Source: Megamerina dolium
Lineage: Eukaryota; Arthropoda; Insecta; Diptera; Megamerinidae
Length of the DNA stretch: 64,000 nucleotides
Direction: 5' to 3'
Assembly (NCBI GenBank): GCA_963854835.1
Contig: OY978525.1
Location: forward strand, 56,790,855 to 56,854,854
Shown here piece by piece: positions 45,650-58,433 of the stretch (its first letter is position 1; every line of letters starts with the position of its first letter). Both the position numbers and the translations under genes were made by a program. Under the pieces are notes generated by a model. The model did no database searches. It was not told the DNA's origin and was given only the letters and a program-made list of their open reading frames with translations.

Positions 45650-48542
45650 ATTCCGAAAACCTAGAAAGGTCTCCCCTTAAGGGCAGTCCCACGTCCACAA
45701 CTGAAACGTCAGAATTATGTGATATTGAGAAACATAAATGCAGACCACATAGTTCGCAAAGAGGTGATATTGTCTTTAAAATTATCCCAGTTACGTTAAA
45801 AGGAAAAAACGAGAAGATAGTTAATACGTTTGCGTTTATCAATGAAGGCTCTTCAATAAGTTTATTAGATGAAGAAATTTCCAACGAATTACAGCTAAGC
45901 GGCCAATCACACGCATTGTGTTTAAAGTGGACTGGTTAAATACAGCGAGAACGAAAAGTGAACGTGCACACAGTGAGTAACTTGTCGCTGCCAACACCAA
46001 AATTGAATGTTACAGCACTATGTAAGCAATTTAATCACTTAAGAAATATTCCAATTAAAGGTTATAAAATCGCTATGCCTTGAGTACTCATTGGGCTAGA
46101 TAATTGGAAATTAGGAATTCCACATAAAATTCAGGATGGAAACTTACTGAGCCTGCAGCTATTAAAACTACGCTCGGGTAGTTAATTTACGAAGCTTGTA
46201 GTAGCAACCAAAACTCTAAGGTATCATACAGTTTTCGCATTTGCGAGTGTACTTCTGACGATGACGTGAAGCTGCAAGAAATGATAAAAATATTTTATTC
46301 GCTCGAAAATATAGCCGTTCATTTAAGTGAAGATGAACGATGTTTAAATATGATGAAGGAGTTAACTAGAAAGTATTCTGAAGGTCACTTTTGTGGCGGT
46401 ATGATAAATTTGAAATTCCAAATAGCTATGATATGGCAAAGAAAAGACTTTTGTGTCTGCAGAAAGAACTAAATGCTGATCCTCAACGGCTCAGCATTTT
46501 TGAGAAAACCTTTTCAGATTATTTGGTTAAAGGGTATATCCGCAAGTTAGATAAGCATGAATAAGCTAATGAGAAAGTGTAATATTTACCAATTTTTGCT
46601 GTTTTCAACAAAACCAAGCCTGGTAAAACTAGACTAGTGTGGGACACTGCTGCAATAGCTAATGGAGTGCCACTTAACACGCTATTGCTAAAAGGACCTG
46701 ATTTCTTAGATAAGCTACTAGATATACTACATCGCTTCAGACAAAAGTTTGTCGCGGTGTGTAGTGATATTGCGAAATGTTTCATCAGATTTTTATTAGA
46801 TCTGAAGATCAATATGTCCAATTGGACATCGAATGCAGATTAAGTTTTGCAGTTGATTAATACTGAAATGCAGGCGACAAGTAAAAGTTTGAGCCTTGGC
46901 AGCGATACAGCTATGGAGAAGGTGCTTGGGATATTCTGGATGCGAAATGATGACCAGATTACTTTCAGAGTATCGACAACGAAATTAGAGAGCGACACTT
47001 TCGCTGATGACCGCCCCCCTACAAAGAGAGAGGTACTCCGTGCATTAATGTCGATATACTATCATCTCTTATGTATGCAAAGATTTTAATGCAAGAAATC
47101 TGGCGCAGCGCTGTTGCTTGGAACGAACCGATCTTGCCAGCACAGTTTTCAAGATGGCTTAATTGGATAAAATTGCTTAATGCAACGCTAATTATATCTT
47201 GCTCGACGTAAAGCTATATACTCTTGTAGATGCCGGTAAAGATATTGTGTGCTTATTAATTGGGTCCACGACTAAAGTTGCTCCGCGGAAGCTGACATCT
47301 ATTCCACGCTTGGAACTCATGGCAGCGCTTATTGGAGCTAGATGTGCAAATCATATTCTTCAAAAACATACTTTAAAAGTTAGTCGAAAGGTGTGCTGGT
47401 CGCATGCTAAGACGGTCTTGAGTTGGCTGCATTCCGATTATCGCAAATACAACCAGTTTGCTGGATTTCGAGTAAGCGAAATTGAAACTTAATGTAGCAG
47501 ATGAAGCCACCAAATGGGTGAGTCAGATAGGCCTACATAATGATGGTAGCTGGTTTAGTGGCCCACAACTTCTATACATGTCTGAAGCCAAATGGCCGAC
47601 TGAAGACCATCCAACTATAGATACGACGGAGGAGATGAAACGCCATCTATTGTATATAGAGGCAGTTGCTGAAACAATCTAAGTAAAAAAGTTACCTTGG
47701 GCCCGTCTCGCTGCTCATATTGTACCATTTACTTACACGGGATCGGTTTTCTTCGGACCCATTTTGATAACAATAAATCGACACAAATTAAAGACGCAAT
47801 GAAGTTTTTTCACGTGCTTAACCATGAGAGCGGTTCACATAGAAATCGCGTATTCTCTGAACACAAAGTCCTACATATTGGCTATACGGAATTTTATGGC
47901 AAGACATCCCGCCATAACTTCGTGGCGGCGAACGAGAGCTGCGCGAAGCAGTCGCTGAAGTGGATCGAAAGAAACTTGTTCGTACTTTCACTCCTTCACA
48001 TACTAAATGGATTTTAAATCCGCCTCTTGCGTCACATATGGGAGGCGCCTGGGAACGCTTAGCATGTTCCATAAAAACTGTTTTCTACAAAATAACACCT
48101 ACTCGCTCGCCAAATGAAGAGCTTTTGAGAAATATGATAGCTAAAGTAGAAAATATTGTAAATTCGCGGCCCTTAACCTACGTTCCTCTCGATGACAGTA
48201 ACGCTGAGGCCATCACACTAAATCACCTTTTGCTGGGGAGCTGAAGCGGCATGAAACCATATGCGCTCCTGGACAACAGCCCTGATGTGATAAAAAGTGG
48301 TTGGCTCGAATTCCAACGGTTTGCAAATATATGAGAAGGTGAGGTCATTGTGCACTGGGGACTTAGTTGTTGTGGTTGACTCTTCGTGCCCTCACAATGT
48401 TTCTCCACAAGGTAAGGTACTCGAAACGAGGTTAGCAAAGGATGGACAGGTACGTAGTGCAAAAATCATACCTAATAGTGGTATTCTAAATCGACCGGTT
48501 TCAACGATTGCAGTTTTAGACGTAGCTCAAAATTTGGAGTAG
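45650..48542 (+). pseudogene. BEL/Pao LTR retrotransposon pol pseudogene
   Basis: Plus-strand, many stops. Order seen: protease ('FKIIPVTLKGKNEKIVNTFA', then 'INEGSSISLLDEE', where the catalytic Asp of DEGSS is Asn), 'LSLPTPKLNVTALC', 'VLIGLDNWKLGIP', RT start ('ERCLNMMKEL', 'VFNKTKPGKTRLVWDTAA', 'GVPLNTLLLKGPDFL'), RNase H ('KLTSIPRLELMAALIGARCA'), linker, and integrase C-terminal region ('MGGAWERLACSIKT', 'NSRPLTYVPLDDS', 'ITLNHLLLGS', then 'GDLVVVVDSS'). It ends at a stop near 48542. Large parts, including the RT catalytic box and integrase core, are missing or unreadable. LTRs not identified. Confidence 0.8.
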
Positions 48543-48929
48543 GGCAGCGAAAATTTCTTGCCATATTGCGGGGTGGATCGAATATTTTCTTTTGAATTAA
48601 TCTACTATTATTATTTCATTATCGGTCAATTAAAAAAGACATCTGTTATCGGTCGTGGGACGAGTTATAAAATGGCATCAATTTCCTTTTGTGCCCAGTA
48701 TACGTGAGTTAGTTATGTTGCATTAAAAGACGCGTAAAAAGAGTAAGTCGAGAGGAAATCGGCCTACGTCCTGGTCTTCGTACGTGAAAGTATGTGTAAC
48801 TTACCAATATTATATTTTAAAATTAATCTAAAATAAGTTTATATCCATAATATGAATTATTACATGCGTCAAACTTATGCAAATAATATATTGAAATTAC
48901 ATTCATTACATTCAATTTGATTTTTAGAA
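48543..48929. other. Spacer, possible BEL LTR remnant
   Basis: No ORF. It contains a TATA-like TTATAAAATGG (near 48667) and lies just after the BEL integrase end, where a 3' LTR would be, but no second copy is available to test it. Confidence 0.3.
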
Positions 48930-48985
48930 AAAAAAAAAAAAACAAATAAAATAATAATATAATTTGCAAACATTTTGTTTATAGT

Positions 48986-50598
48986 ATGAGTGTTCAGCGC
49001 TCTCCTCTCCGGCAACGGCAATCGCCTGTTAACGTGTGTGTAAACAATAATTTGCAATCACCCGCGCAAACCCCTCCGATAAGTGCATTATCAAATAAAA
49101 CAGTTGATACACACTGCACAAGTGAAAGTAACAGTGAAAATCTTTTGCCTGCACATATTAAAAATTCATCAAATTTTCCAACAACAATAAATACAGACAA
49201 AAAAAATAATTTGTTCTATCGTGATATACTATCTCCCTCTATACCGTGGAGTGTACAATGTGCTTCTCCTGCTGTAACACCAACAGCTACAACATCAAAG
49301 CAATCAAATAACGGCACTTCTACTGAAGTGCATGACCCAGTAGTTAAAGCAACTAGTGCGATGACTAATAAAGAACCAGTTGCTGTTCAAACTGGTATTG
49401 ATCGCTACATTACTGTAGTAAAGCGAAAGAGAAGTCCGCAAAATTCAAAACAAATGAATTCAACTAAAATTCAAAAACAGAACACTGTCCCTATTAGTTC
49501 GGAAAATAGATACGCTCTGCTTTCAGGTGATGAAAGTGACGAAAATATTATCTCCAAGAAAAATTTCAAACCCCCACCCATTTTCTTGAGAGAACGCAAC
49601 TCAGATAAGTTGATTTCTAGAATTACAAGTCTTATAGGACCAAAGAATTTCCATGTTGTTCCTATTCGCAAAGGCCAAATTGAGGAAACAAAAGTGCAAA
49701 TCTACAGCGAAACTCATTATCGCAAAGTAATAGCGGAATTTGATGCTGTAAAAAAGAATTACTACACATATCAGCTAAAAAGTAGTAAGGGCTTAATCGT
49801 TGTACTCAAAGGCGTCGAACCCAACGTTGATATTAACGAAATCAAACTTGCCCTTCAGGAAGAAGGGTTTCAAGCCAAAACAGTATTCAACATCCTCAAC
49901 AAGAGCAATATACCTCAACCGTTATATCGTATTGAGCTTCAGCCTGAAACAAAACCCCTAAAAAAGGTGAAGTACACCCCATATATAAAATTCGATATTT
50001 ATTGCATCGCAAAATCACAATCGAAGAACCCCATAAGAGAACTGGACCTCCTCAGTGCAGCAACTGCCAAGAATATGGACATACTAAGACATATTGTACT
50101 CTGCCAGCTGTTTGTGTGATTTGTGGAGATCTCCATAAATCAAACATATGCCCAAAATCTAAAGGCGATGCTAGCATGAAAAAATGCAGCAATTGTGGAG
50201 GTAATCACACCGCAAATTATAGAGGTTGCCCAGTATATACAACCCTAAAGCTAAATTTCTCCGCTAGCAATCAACCTCTAAAACCAGTTGAGCAAACTCA
50301 GATAGCCAACTCAAGTAAGAGACAAAATATTGATGCAACACAATTCTTCTCTGCAATCCCAAACAAGAATCAAACCAATTCATACGCTAGCGTGTTAAAA
50401 CAAAACCCACACCAACAAAGCAATGTAAATAATGAGCAGAAACACTCACTGCCCACCCAACAGGCAAGTACCCTTGAACATTTGCTTCAAACATTGATTC
50501 AGAATATGAACCAATTCATGAACTCAATGCAAACAATGATGCAAGAAATGATGAAAAATCAATCGATGTTACTCCAAACATTGCTATCCAGACCATGA
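48986..50598 (+). pseudogene. J3 ORF1 (Gag) with single frameshift
   Basis: From MSVQRSPLRQRQ the frame is open to about 49960. There an A-run is one base shorter than in J1 and J2 (6 versus 7 bases), shifting the frame; the correct frame continues as 50002-50598. Content: a Ser/Thr-rich N-terminus, basic 'VVKRKRSPQNSKQMNS', a central RNA-binding region (~200-330), three knuckles (CSNCQEYGHTKTYC, CVICGDLHKSNIC, CSNCGGNHTANYRGC), and a Gln/Met-rich tail (~residues 480-535). The protein binds element RNA during retrotransposition (family knowledge). Confidence 0.85.
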
Positions 50599-51211
50599 GT
50601 TGTCTCAAGATATGCCACTGGAACGCCAACGGCTTAAGCCAGCACCGTTTGGCGCTAATTCAATTCCTTGAATCCAGCCAAATCGACATAATGATGATAT
50701 CTGAGACCCATTTCACTGACAAAAATTGCTACCAAATACCATATTACAAACTGTACACCACAAATCATCCGCATGGTAAGGCACGCGGAGGAACTGCCAT
50801 ATTGATAAAAAGCAGAATAAAACATCATGTTCTTGAAGATTTTAGTAGCGTCTACTTGCAAGCAACATCTATATGTCTGGAAGAATACATCTCTAAGCTA
50901 GTAATATCTGCGATATACTGTCCCCCAAGATACAGTATTACCGAACAGCAATATAAAGAATTGTTCTCAACTCTTGGTAGCAAATTCTTGGTTGCTGGCG
51001 ATTTCAACGCCAAACACACTCACTGGGGCTCCCGATTAATAACTCCAAAAGGCAAAAGACTATGTTCAATCATCACTAACCACGGCTACGATGTTATTTC
51101 AAATGGTCAACCGACATATTGGCCGACGGACAAGAGGAAAATACCCGATCTCATAGACTTTGGAGTCACCAAAGGTTTGCAGATGGAAAATATCTCCACA
51201 GAGTGTAATTT
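50595..51211 (+). pseudogene. J3 ORF2 endonuclease domain, truncated before RT
   Basis: MSCLKICHWNANGLSQHR opens the ORF; the ATG shares bases with the ORF1 stop (ATGA, 50595-50598), suggesting coupled reinitiation. All endonuclease motifs are present: WNANGL, SETHF, GGTAILIKS, YCPPRYS, and GDFNAKHTHWGS. The ORF continues into foreign sequence after ECN (51211), so the product would be an endonuclease lacking the end of its domain and the RT. Confidence 0.85.
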
Positions 51212-52036
51212 TGTTTTGTCGAAGTTGGTTTTTAAGCCAACCCTACCCGACTCGGCGCATAGGTCGTGGAGCTTTGCTTGCATGTAGGAGTACTTCACAG
51301 CAAACAAGCACATGTCATCTGGACACGCGAGATCTTCAAGATGTTCGGTGAAGTTCTAGTAGATGCCCCTTCACTTGCCACCTATGGTTTTATGCAGGAT
51401 GTCATTAATAACGATAAGGAAAAGAATCGGTGAGAGTAAATAACCTTGACGAACCCTGCGCTGGTAGTGATGCTGTCTGAGAGCTCGCATTGTGGAGCAC
51501 TCTGCACTTGAAGTCCGCATATTGTGCTCTGATTAGAGCTGTCATCTTCTCAGGAACTCCTCTAGATCTGAGCGCCTCCCAAATACTTTCGCGTTGTATG
51601 CTGTCAAACGCCGTGCTGTAGTCAACAAAAACAAGTTGAAGAGTCGACTGCCATTCATTCATTAACTCAACTATGATGCGTATGGTGTTGATCTAATCAA
51701 CGCATGAACGGTTTGGGCAAAAGCCAGCTTGCTGTTTTCTCAAAGATTGGTTAAGTTGCGATTTAATGCGGCTTAAAATTACACTGGACAGTACTTTGGA
51801 CATGATGGAGCATAATTCCGCGATAGTTTTTACATTGAGAGAAATCGCCGGAGTTTCGCCGTGTGTTCTGGGCACACTTTCAGAGCTTCAGCCTGGATTC
51901 TATCGTATTTGTTGTTTTTTAAGCTTTTTATTGCTGAGACGATTTCATGCAGCGATGGTGGTTCAGAGCTTATTCTGTTTTGTGGCCGTATTTGGCGGCA
52001 CAGCGGAAAAACTTATACGCTGTAGTTAAAAATGTT
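51212..52036 (-). mobile_element. LINE reverse transcriptase fragment, separate family
   Basis: Minus strand. From 52000: 'LNVKTIAELCSIMSKVLSSV', 'RKQQAGFCPNRSCVD', 'LQLVFVDYSTAFDSIQRES' (catalytic region A), 'IWEALRSRGVPEKMTALIR', then after a frame change 'PDDMCLF' (catalytic Asp pair, near 51315) and 'LHDLCAESGRVGLKTNFDKT'. It does not match the RTE copies or the Jockey copies here. It resembles RTE-like/other EN-RT families, but the clade is unresolved. Truncated at both ends. Confidence 0.7.
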
Positions 52037-52038
52037 TT

Positions 52039-52640
52039 AATTACCACTACACGGTGCTGAGTTAAAATTTTCTATACTCATTATTCTACTATTGAAATGA
52101 ATGAATGGCTCAAGGTCAAAGTCCAAATTTGCGATAGAAATTACTCAAAAATTCGTAATTTTTTCTTACAATATGGGTATAAAATAAGTCTTAATACCTA
52201 TTCAGTGATATATAACATTTATAACCTATTTTGAATATTTTAAAAGTTATGATCAAAATAAAAAATTTGAAAATTTTTTTTGAAAACCGATTTTTTTCCA
52301 AAATAATCAAAAAATTTAGAACAGTATATAAAACACCTTTTTAGAAAATGCTTATATATTTTTAATATTTTTTTTAAGTTGATATTTCATGAAATGTTTT
52401 CAATATGTTTTTCTTGATAGCCGGCTTTTGGCCGGGCGCAAACAAAATGACCTTTTTAGGTCTGACACCGGCTTCGCGACCAACAGTATTTTAGGATAAA
52501 AGTCTTCTTTGATAAATTTAAATCACTCATTTTTAATATATAATTAAGTAAAACACTAACCGAATTATGAACTTTTATTTTCCACGTAATCTTATTTTGA
52601 AAATAAGGGGATATTGAACAGTGTAACCAACAAAAAGTTT
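52039..52640. other. AT-rich leader in unit 1, no gene
   Basis: No coding potential; GC-rich patch GATAGCCGGCTTTTGGCCGG around 52418-52437. Repeated at 54967-55568. Confidence 0.5.
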
Positions 52641-52649
52641 TAATTCGTA

Positions 52650-54500
52650 TGTAGTTTGAAGCTTCAGCCTGATGGAGATGTGCAAAAACATATCACGCAA
52701 ATGAAGTTACTGTTTTCAAAACTTCAATCATTGGATGAGAAGATTATGGAAACATGGATAATTGCAATGCTCCTGATACACTTATTACAGCATTAGAAGT
52801 ACATGATGAGAAGGATTTCACAATGACTCTTGTTGAGAATAAACTGTTGGAAAAGTATGAGAAACATAAACAGCGTGTAGCAGAAGTAGATTCTGTGCTA
52901 AAAATTTATAAACATGTGAAATTTAGAAGTGATGTTAAATCTTATGTATGCCATTATAGTAATGGTGTCGGGCATATTCGTAAAAATTGCTGGAAGTTGA
53001 AAAATAAATCACAAGAAAAACAAAAGGCACATTTGGTCGATGATAAAACTGAAAATAATTTTTGCTTTACCATTGCTTTACCATTAGCATGTTGGCTGGA
53101 TTGTAGATTCTGGTGCAATATTTGTTCTAACAGATCAGAATTTTTAAAACTGGATGAATTGTGCAATGATAAGGTTACGACCGCTAATGGACACATGCTG
53201 AACTTGTTGGATGAAATGGGTCAGAAGAAGAACTTGGCGTGGAGAATGTTTTATTCATACCATAGTTTAAAGGGAATTTACTATCGGTCAAATTGCTGTG
53301 CGAAAAGGGACTTAAAATCACTTTCAATGGATTTAATTGTAGAATTTTTACTGACGACCATCGTGAAATTGGAATAGCAAATCAAATTAATAATTTGTAC
53401 CAGTTACAGTTGAAAACTTGCTATCAATCTATGCAAGTTTCATGTTATTCTAAGTACTGTGTACATTATTCGCACAAAATTTTCTGTCACCGAGATGTAA
53501 ATGTTGTAAGAGAAATGCAAACAGGAAAATTGGTAATTTAATTTAAAATTATTGATTGCGGGGTCCGTAAATGTTGTGATATTTGATGAGAGATGGCTCG
53601 TTGTATGCTGGTTTGACATACACGTAATGGGCGGAAGCTGTGAACATAGCGAATCACTTACTTCCTACTGACCTCTAGTGGTATTTATTGTACTCTTTTT
53701 GAAAGATGGGAAGGACGAAACCTGTTGTATTCTTATTCCAAAGGAAAAACGTCGTCAACTTGATGATAAAGCACAACTAAGAACGTTTGTGGGTTATGAT
53801 GAAAAGGCGACGTTCCGTTGATATAGATACTAAAAGGATTACGATTAGCAGAGATTATAAATTTGTTTTTCACAAGATGGTTGATACTAAGAAAATTACC
53901 GAAGAAGATTCAATGTACTACGCATGATAAAGAATTACGGATAACGATGACGATATCAGATCAGATGTTTCAGAAAGTTCATTTTGCAATGTCTTAGAAA
54001 CAGTCTCGTGAATGGAATTTAGCTATGGAGGAGTGTATAAGATTAAACGTGACTTAAATTGTAATTCAGAAAGGTATAAAGCACAAGATACACAAGGCTT
54101 TACTCAAAAGTATGGTTGTGATTATGATGAAATATATGCATCTGTCGTTCGACAGTCAACATTCCGTATACTATTATCCATTGCTGGCGAGAAGAATATG
54201 CCTATTTGACATATGGATGTAAAATGTGCATTCTTAAATGGTTATAGTAACGAATCTATCTACATAAAGCAACCTCCTGGTTTTATAGTTGGTGATAGCA
54301 ATCTCGTTTGTAAATTAAGAAGGAGTATGGTTTAAAACAAGCAGCAAACGCATGGAATAAAAAGTTAAACAACATTTTAGTAAAAGGAGAATTTAAACAA
54401 AGCAAAAGTGATTCTTGTTTATATACCAAAATTATCAAAGGGAAGGAATATATGTATTGGTGTACGTTGATGATTTAGTAGTAGCTGTTAGTAAAGAAGG
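52650..54500 (+). pseudogene. Copia-type LTR retrotransposon pseudogene (unit 1)
   Basis: Plus strand. Gag: 'PDGDVQKHITQMKLLFSKLQ', then 'DTLITALEVHDEKDFTMTLV', and a zinc knuckle in which the second Cys is Ser (C-H-Y-S-N-G-V-G-H-I-R-K-N-C). Protease in another frame: 'WIVDSGAIFVLTDQ' (catalytic DSG). Pre-integrase: 'HRDVNVVREMQTGKLV'. The integrase core is missing; its C-terminal part is 'KRRQLDDKAQLRTFVGYDEK'. RT: 'VYKIKRDLNCNSERYKAQDT', 'GFTQKYGCDYDEIYASVVRQ', 'HMDVKCAFLNGY', 'IYIKQPPGF', and the catalytic 'VYVDDLVVAV' near 54465. Many stops. Cut at 54505 by the RTE tail; no LTR seen. Confidence 0.85.
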
Positions 54501-54505
54501 TTGAG

Positions 54506-54963
54506 TTACTTACTTACTTATGTGGCCATAACAACCGAGTATCGATTTAGGCCGAAAATAACATGCTTCGCCAGCCATCTCTGTTCTTTGCTAGCTGGCG
54601 CCAGTTAGAAATTCCAAGCGCCGTCAGGTTCTCCAGTACTTGGTCTTTCCACCGGAGGTTAGGTCTTCCTCTTCTGCGTCATCCTCCAGCGGGTTCCGAA
54701 TATAAAACCTTCTTAGCTGGACCGTGTTCTTCCATTCGCTCGACATGACCTAGCCAGCGCAGCCGCTGGATCTTGATGCGCTTTACTAAGTCAATATTAG
54801 CATATATGATGAGAGACTTGTAGAGTGTAGTTTTCGTTCTTCGAGAGAGAGCTCGGCTTCACAATTGCTTACTCAGTCCAAAGTAACACCTGTTAGCAAG
54901 AGTTATCCTACGCATGATCTCCAGGCTGACGTCATTACAGTTGTTGATGCTAGTTCCAAGATA
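54506..54963 (-). mobile_element. RTE-type LINE 3' end, copy E (unit 1)
   Basis: (TACT)n tail at 54506, then the C-terminal RT region on minus, with an internal deletion at about 54806 (the segment encoding the GPICVGGEYRIRYNHE region is absent compared with copies B and G). Cut by the duplication join at 54963. Confidence 0.85.
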
Positions 54964-54966
54964 TCC

Positions 54967-57891
54967 AATTACCACTACACGGTGCTGAGTTAAAATTTTC
55001 TATACTCATTATTCTACTATTGAAATGAATGAATGGCTCAAGGTCAAAGTCCAAATTTGCGATAGAAATTACTCAAAAATTCGTAATTTTTTCTTACAAT
55101 ATGGGTATAAAATAAGTCTTAATACCTATTCAGTGATATATAACATTTATAACCTATTTTGAATATTTTAAAAGTTATGATCAAAATAAAAAATTTGAAA
55201 ATTTTTTTTGAAAACCGATTTTTTTCCAAAATAATCAAAAAATTTAGAACAGTATATAAAACACCTTTTTAGAAAATGCTTATATATTTTTAATATTTTT
55301 TTTAAGTTGATATTTCATGAAATGTTTTCAATATGTTTTTCTTGATAGCCGGCTTTTGGCCGGGCGCAAACAAAATGACCTTTTTAGGTCTGACACCGGC
55401 TTCGCGACCAACAGTATTTTAGGATAAAAGTCTTCTTTGATAAATTTAAATCACTCATTTTTAATATATAATTAAGTAAAACACTAACCGAATTATGAAC
55501 TTTTATTTTCCACGTAATCTTATTTTGAAAATAAGGGGATATTGAACAGTGTAACCAACAAAAAGTTTTAATTCGTATGTAGTTTGAAGCTTCAGCCTGA
55601 TGGAGATGTGCAAAAACATATCACGCAAATGAAGTTACTGTTTTCAAAACTTCAATCATTGGATGAGAAGATTATGGAAACATGGATAATTGCAATGCTC
55701 CTGATACACTTATTACAGCATTAGAAGTACATGATGAGAAGGATTTCACAATGACTCTTGTTGAGAATAAACTGTTGGAAAAGTATGAGAAACATAAACA
55801 GCGTGTAGCAGAAGTAGATTCTGTGCTAAAAATTTATAAACATGTGAAATTTAGAAGTGATGTTAAATCTTATGTATGCCATTATAGTAATGGTGTCGGG
55901 CATATTCGTAAAAATTGCTGGAAGTTGAAAAATAAATCACAAGAAAAACAAAAGGCACATTTGGTCGATGATAAAACTGAAAATAATTTTTGCTTTACCA
56001 TTGCTTTACCATTAGCATGTTGGCTGGATTGTAGATTCTGGTGCAATATTTGTTCTAACAGATCAGAATTTTTAAAACTGGATGAATTGTGCAATGATAA
56101 GGTTACGACCGCTAATGGACACATGCTGAACTTGTTGGATGAAATGGGTCAGAAGAAGAACTTGGCGTGGAGAATGTTTTATTCATACCATAGTTTAAAG
56201 GGAATTTACTATCGGTCAAATTGCTGTGCGAAAAGGGACTTAAAATCACTTTCAATGGATTTAATTGTAGAATTTTTACTGACGACCATCGTGAAATTGG
56301 AATAGCAAATCAAATTAATAATTTGTACCAGTTACAGTTGAAAACTTGCTATCAATCTATGCAAGTTTCATGTTATTCTAAGTACTGTGTACATTATTCG
56401 CACAAAATTTTCTGTCACCGAGATGTAAATGTTGTAAGAGAAATGCAAACAGGAAAATTGGTAATTTAATTTAAAATTATTGATTGCGGGGTCCGTAAAT
56501 GTTGTGATATTTGATGAGAGATGGCTCGTTGTATGCTGGTTTGACATACACGTAATGGGCGGAAGCTGTGAACATAGCGAATCACTTACTTCCTACTGAC
56601 CTCTAGTGGTATTTATTGTACTCTTTTTGAAAGATGGGAAGGACGAAACCTGTTGTATTCTTATTCCAAAGGAAAAACGTCGTCAACTTGATGATAAAGC
56701 ACAACTAAGAACGTTTGTGGGTTATGATGAAAAGGCGACGTTCCGTTGATATAGATACTAAAAGGATTACGATTAGCAGAGATTATAAATTTGTTTTTCA
56801 CAAGATGGTTGATACTAAGAAAATTACCGAAGAAGATTCAATGTACTACGCATGATAAAGAATTACGGATAACGATGACGATATCAGATCAGATGTTTCA
56901 GAAAGTTCATTTTGCAATGTCTTAGAAACAGTCTCGTGAATGGAATTTAGCTATGGAGGAGTGTATAAGATTAAACGTGACTTAAATTGTAATTCAGAAA
57001 GGTATAAAGCACAAGATACACAAGGCTTTACTCAAAAGTATGGTTGTGATTATGATGAAATATATGCATCTGTCGTTCGACAGTCAACATTCCGTATACT
57101 ATTATCCATTGCTGGCGAGAAGAATATGCCTATTTGACATATGGATGTAAAATGTGCATTCTTAAATGGTTATAGTAACGAATCTATCTACATAAAGCAA
57201 CCTCCTGGTTTTATAGTTGGTGATAGCAATCTCGTTTGTAAATTAAGAAGGAGTATGGTTTAAAACAAGCAGCAAACGCATGGAATAAAAAGTTAAACAA
57301 CATTTTAGTAAAAGGAGAATTTAAACAAAGCAAAAGTGATTCTTGTTTATATACCAAAATTATCAAAGGGAAGGAATATATGTATTGGTGTACGTTGATG
57401 ATTTAGTAGTAGCTGTTAGTAAAGAAGGTTGAGTTACTTACTTACTTATGTGGCCATAACAACCGAGTATCGATTTAGGCCGAAAATAACATGCTTCGCC
57501 AGCCATCTCTGTTCTTTGCTAGCTGGCGCCAGTTAGAAATTCCAAGCGCCGTCAGGTTCTCCAGTACTTGGTCTTTCCACCGGAGGTTAGGTCTTCCTCT
57601 TCTGCGTCATCCTCCAGCGGGTTCCGAATATAAAACCTTCTTAGCTGGACCGTGTTCTTCCATTCGCTCGACATGACCTAGCCAGCGCAGCCGCTGGATC
57701 TTGATGCGCTTTACTAAGTCAATATTAGCATATATGATGAGAGACTTGTAGAGTGTAGTTTTCGTTCTTCGAGAGAGAGCTCGGCTTCACAATTGCTTAC
57801 TCAGTCCAAAGTAACACCTGTTAGCAAGAGTTATCCTACGCATGATCTCCAGGCTGACGTCATTACAGTTGTTGATGCTAGTTCCAAGATA
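54967..57891. repeat. Tandem duplication, unit 2 (2,925 bp)
   Basis: Second unit. The join is inside RTE sequence (unit 1 breaks off after GTTCCAAGATA; three bases, TCC, are inserted; unit 2 starts AATTACCACT). Only unit 2 continues into the normal RTE sequence beyond 57891, so unit 2's right side is the ancestral one. Confidence 0.93.
55578..57428 (+). pseudogene. Copia-type LTR retrotransposon pseudogene (unit 2)
   Basis: Identical copy of the unit 1 pseudogene, including each stop, the Cys-to-Ser knuckle change and the YVDD box. Sharing every lesion shows that it arose by duplication of an already dead copy, not by a new insertion. Confidence 0.85.
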
Positions 57892-58433
57892 GACAAAATC
57901 CCTTACTACTTCAAAAGCGTAGTTGTCAACAGTGACGTGCTGTCCAAGATGCCGGGACTGTTTGTTTGTTGACACTAGATACTTCGTCTTGCCCATCCGA
58001 CGCGACTCTCTTTCCAAGTCTGAGAATGCTGCACTGACTGCTCGCGTGTTCATGCCGATTATGTCGATATCGTCGGCATACGTTAACAGCATGACACTTT
58101 TGTTGAAGATAGTGCCATTATGTCGTAGATCAGCAGCTGGTATTATTTTCTCCTTAGTAAGATTGAAGAAGTCGCACGATAACGAATTACCTTGTCTGAA
58201 ACCCCGTTCGGTACTAAACGGTGCGGAGAGGTCCTTCCCAATTTTCACTGCACAATAGGAGTTATGCAGCGTCATTCTGCAAAGTCGAATGAGCTTTGCA
58301 GGAATACTGAACTCAGACATTGTTGCGTAGAGGTAATCCCTTACCGGACTGTCGAAAGCGGCTTTATAATCAATAAATAGGTGGTGTGTGTTGATCTGTT
58401 TTTCTTGGGTCTTCTCCAGATCGAGATATTCGG
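57434..58433 (-). mobile_element. RTE-type LINE copy F (RT part and 3' end)
   Basis: Same tail and internal deletion as copy E, but continues on minus up to 58433 with the RT: 'HHLFIDYKAAFDSPVRDYLY', 'GKDLSAPFSTERGFRQGN', 'SVMLLTYADDIDIIGMNTRA' (catalytic Asp pair), 'VVRDFVYLGTSINNCN'. The open frame 57787-58611 runs past the element end into BEL sequence. 5'-truncated at 'LEKTQEKQ'. Confidence 0.85.

Larger units (their letters stand above)
48930..51211 (+). mobile_element. Jockey-type LINE copy J3 (5' end, ORF1 and endonuclease)
   Basis: Best-preserved copy of the J1-J3 family. An A-rich leader precedes ORF1 (48986) with one frameshift, then ORF2 begins by ATGA overlap and is intact through the endonuclease. 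It is cut at 51211, where unrelated minus-strand LINE sequence starts. The RT half is absent. Confidence 0.88.
52039..54963. repeat. Tandem duplication, unit 1 (2,925 bp)
   Basis: Everything from 52039 to 54963 recurs at 54967-57891 with an offset of exactly 2,928 bp and no differences that I noticed. The unit holds an AT-rich leader, a Copia pseudogene and the 3' end of an RTE copy. Confidence 0.93.

Noticed and set aside
47818..48462. Minus-strand ORFs (84 and 79 codons)
   Set aside because: Antisense to the BEL integrase region.
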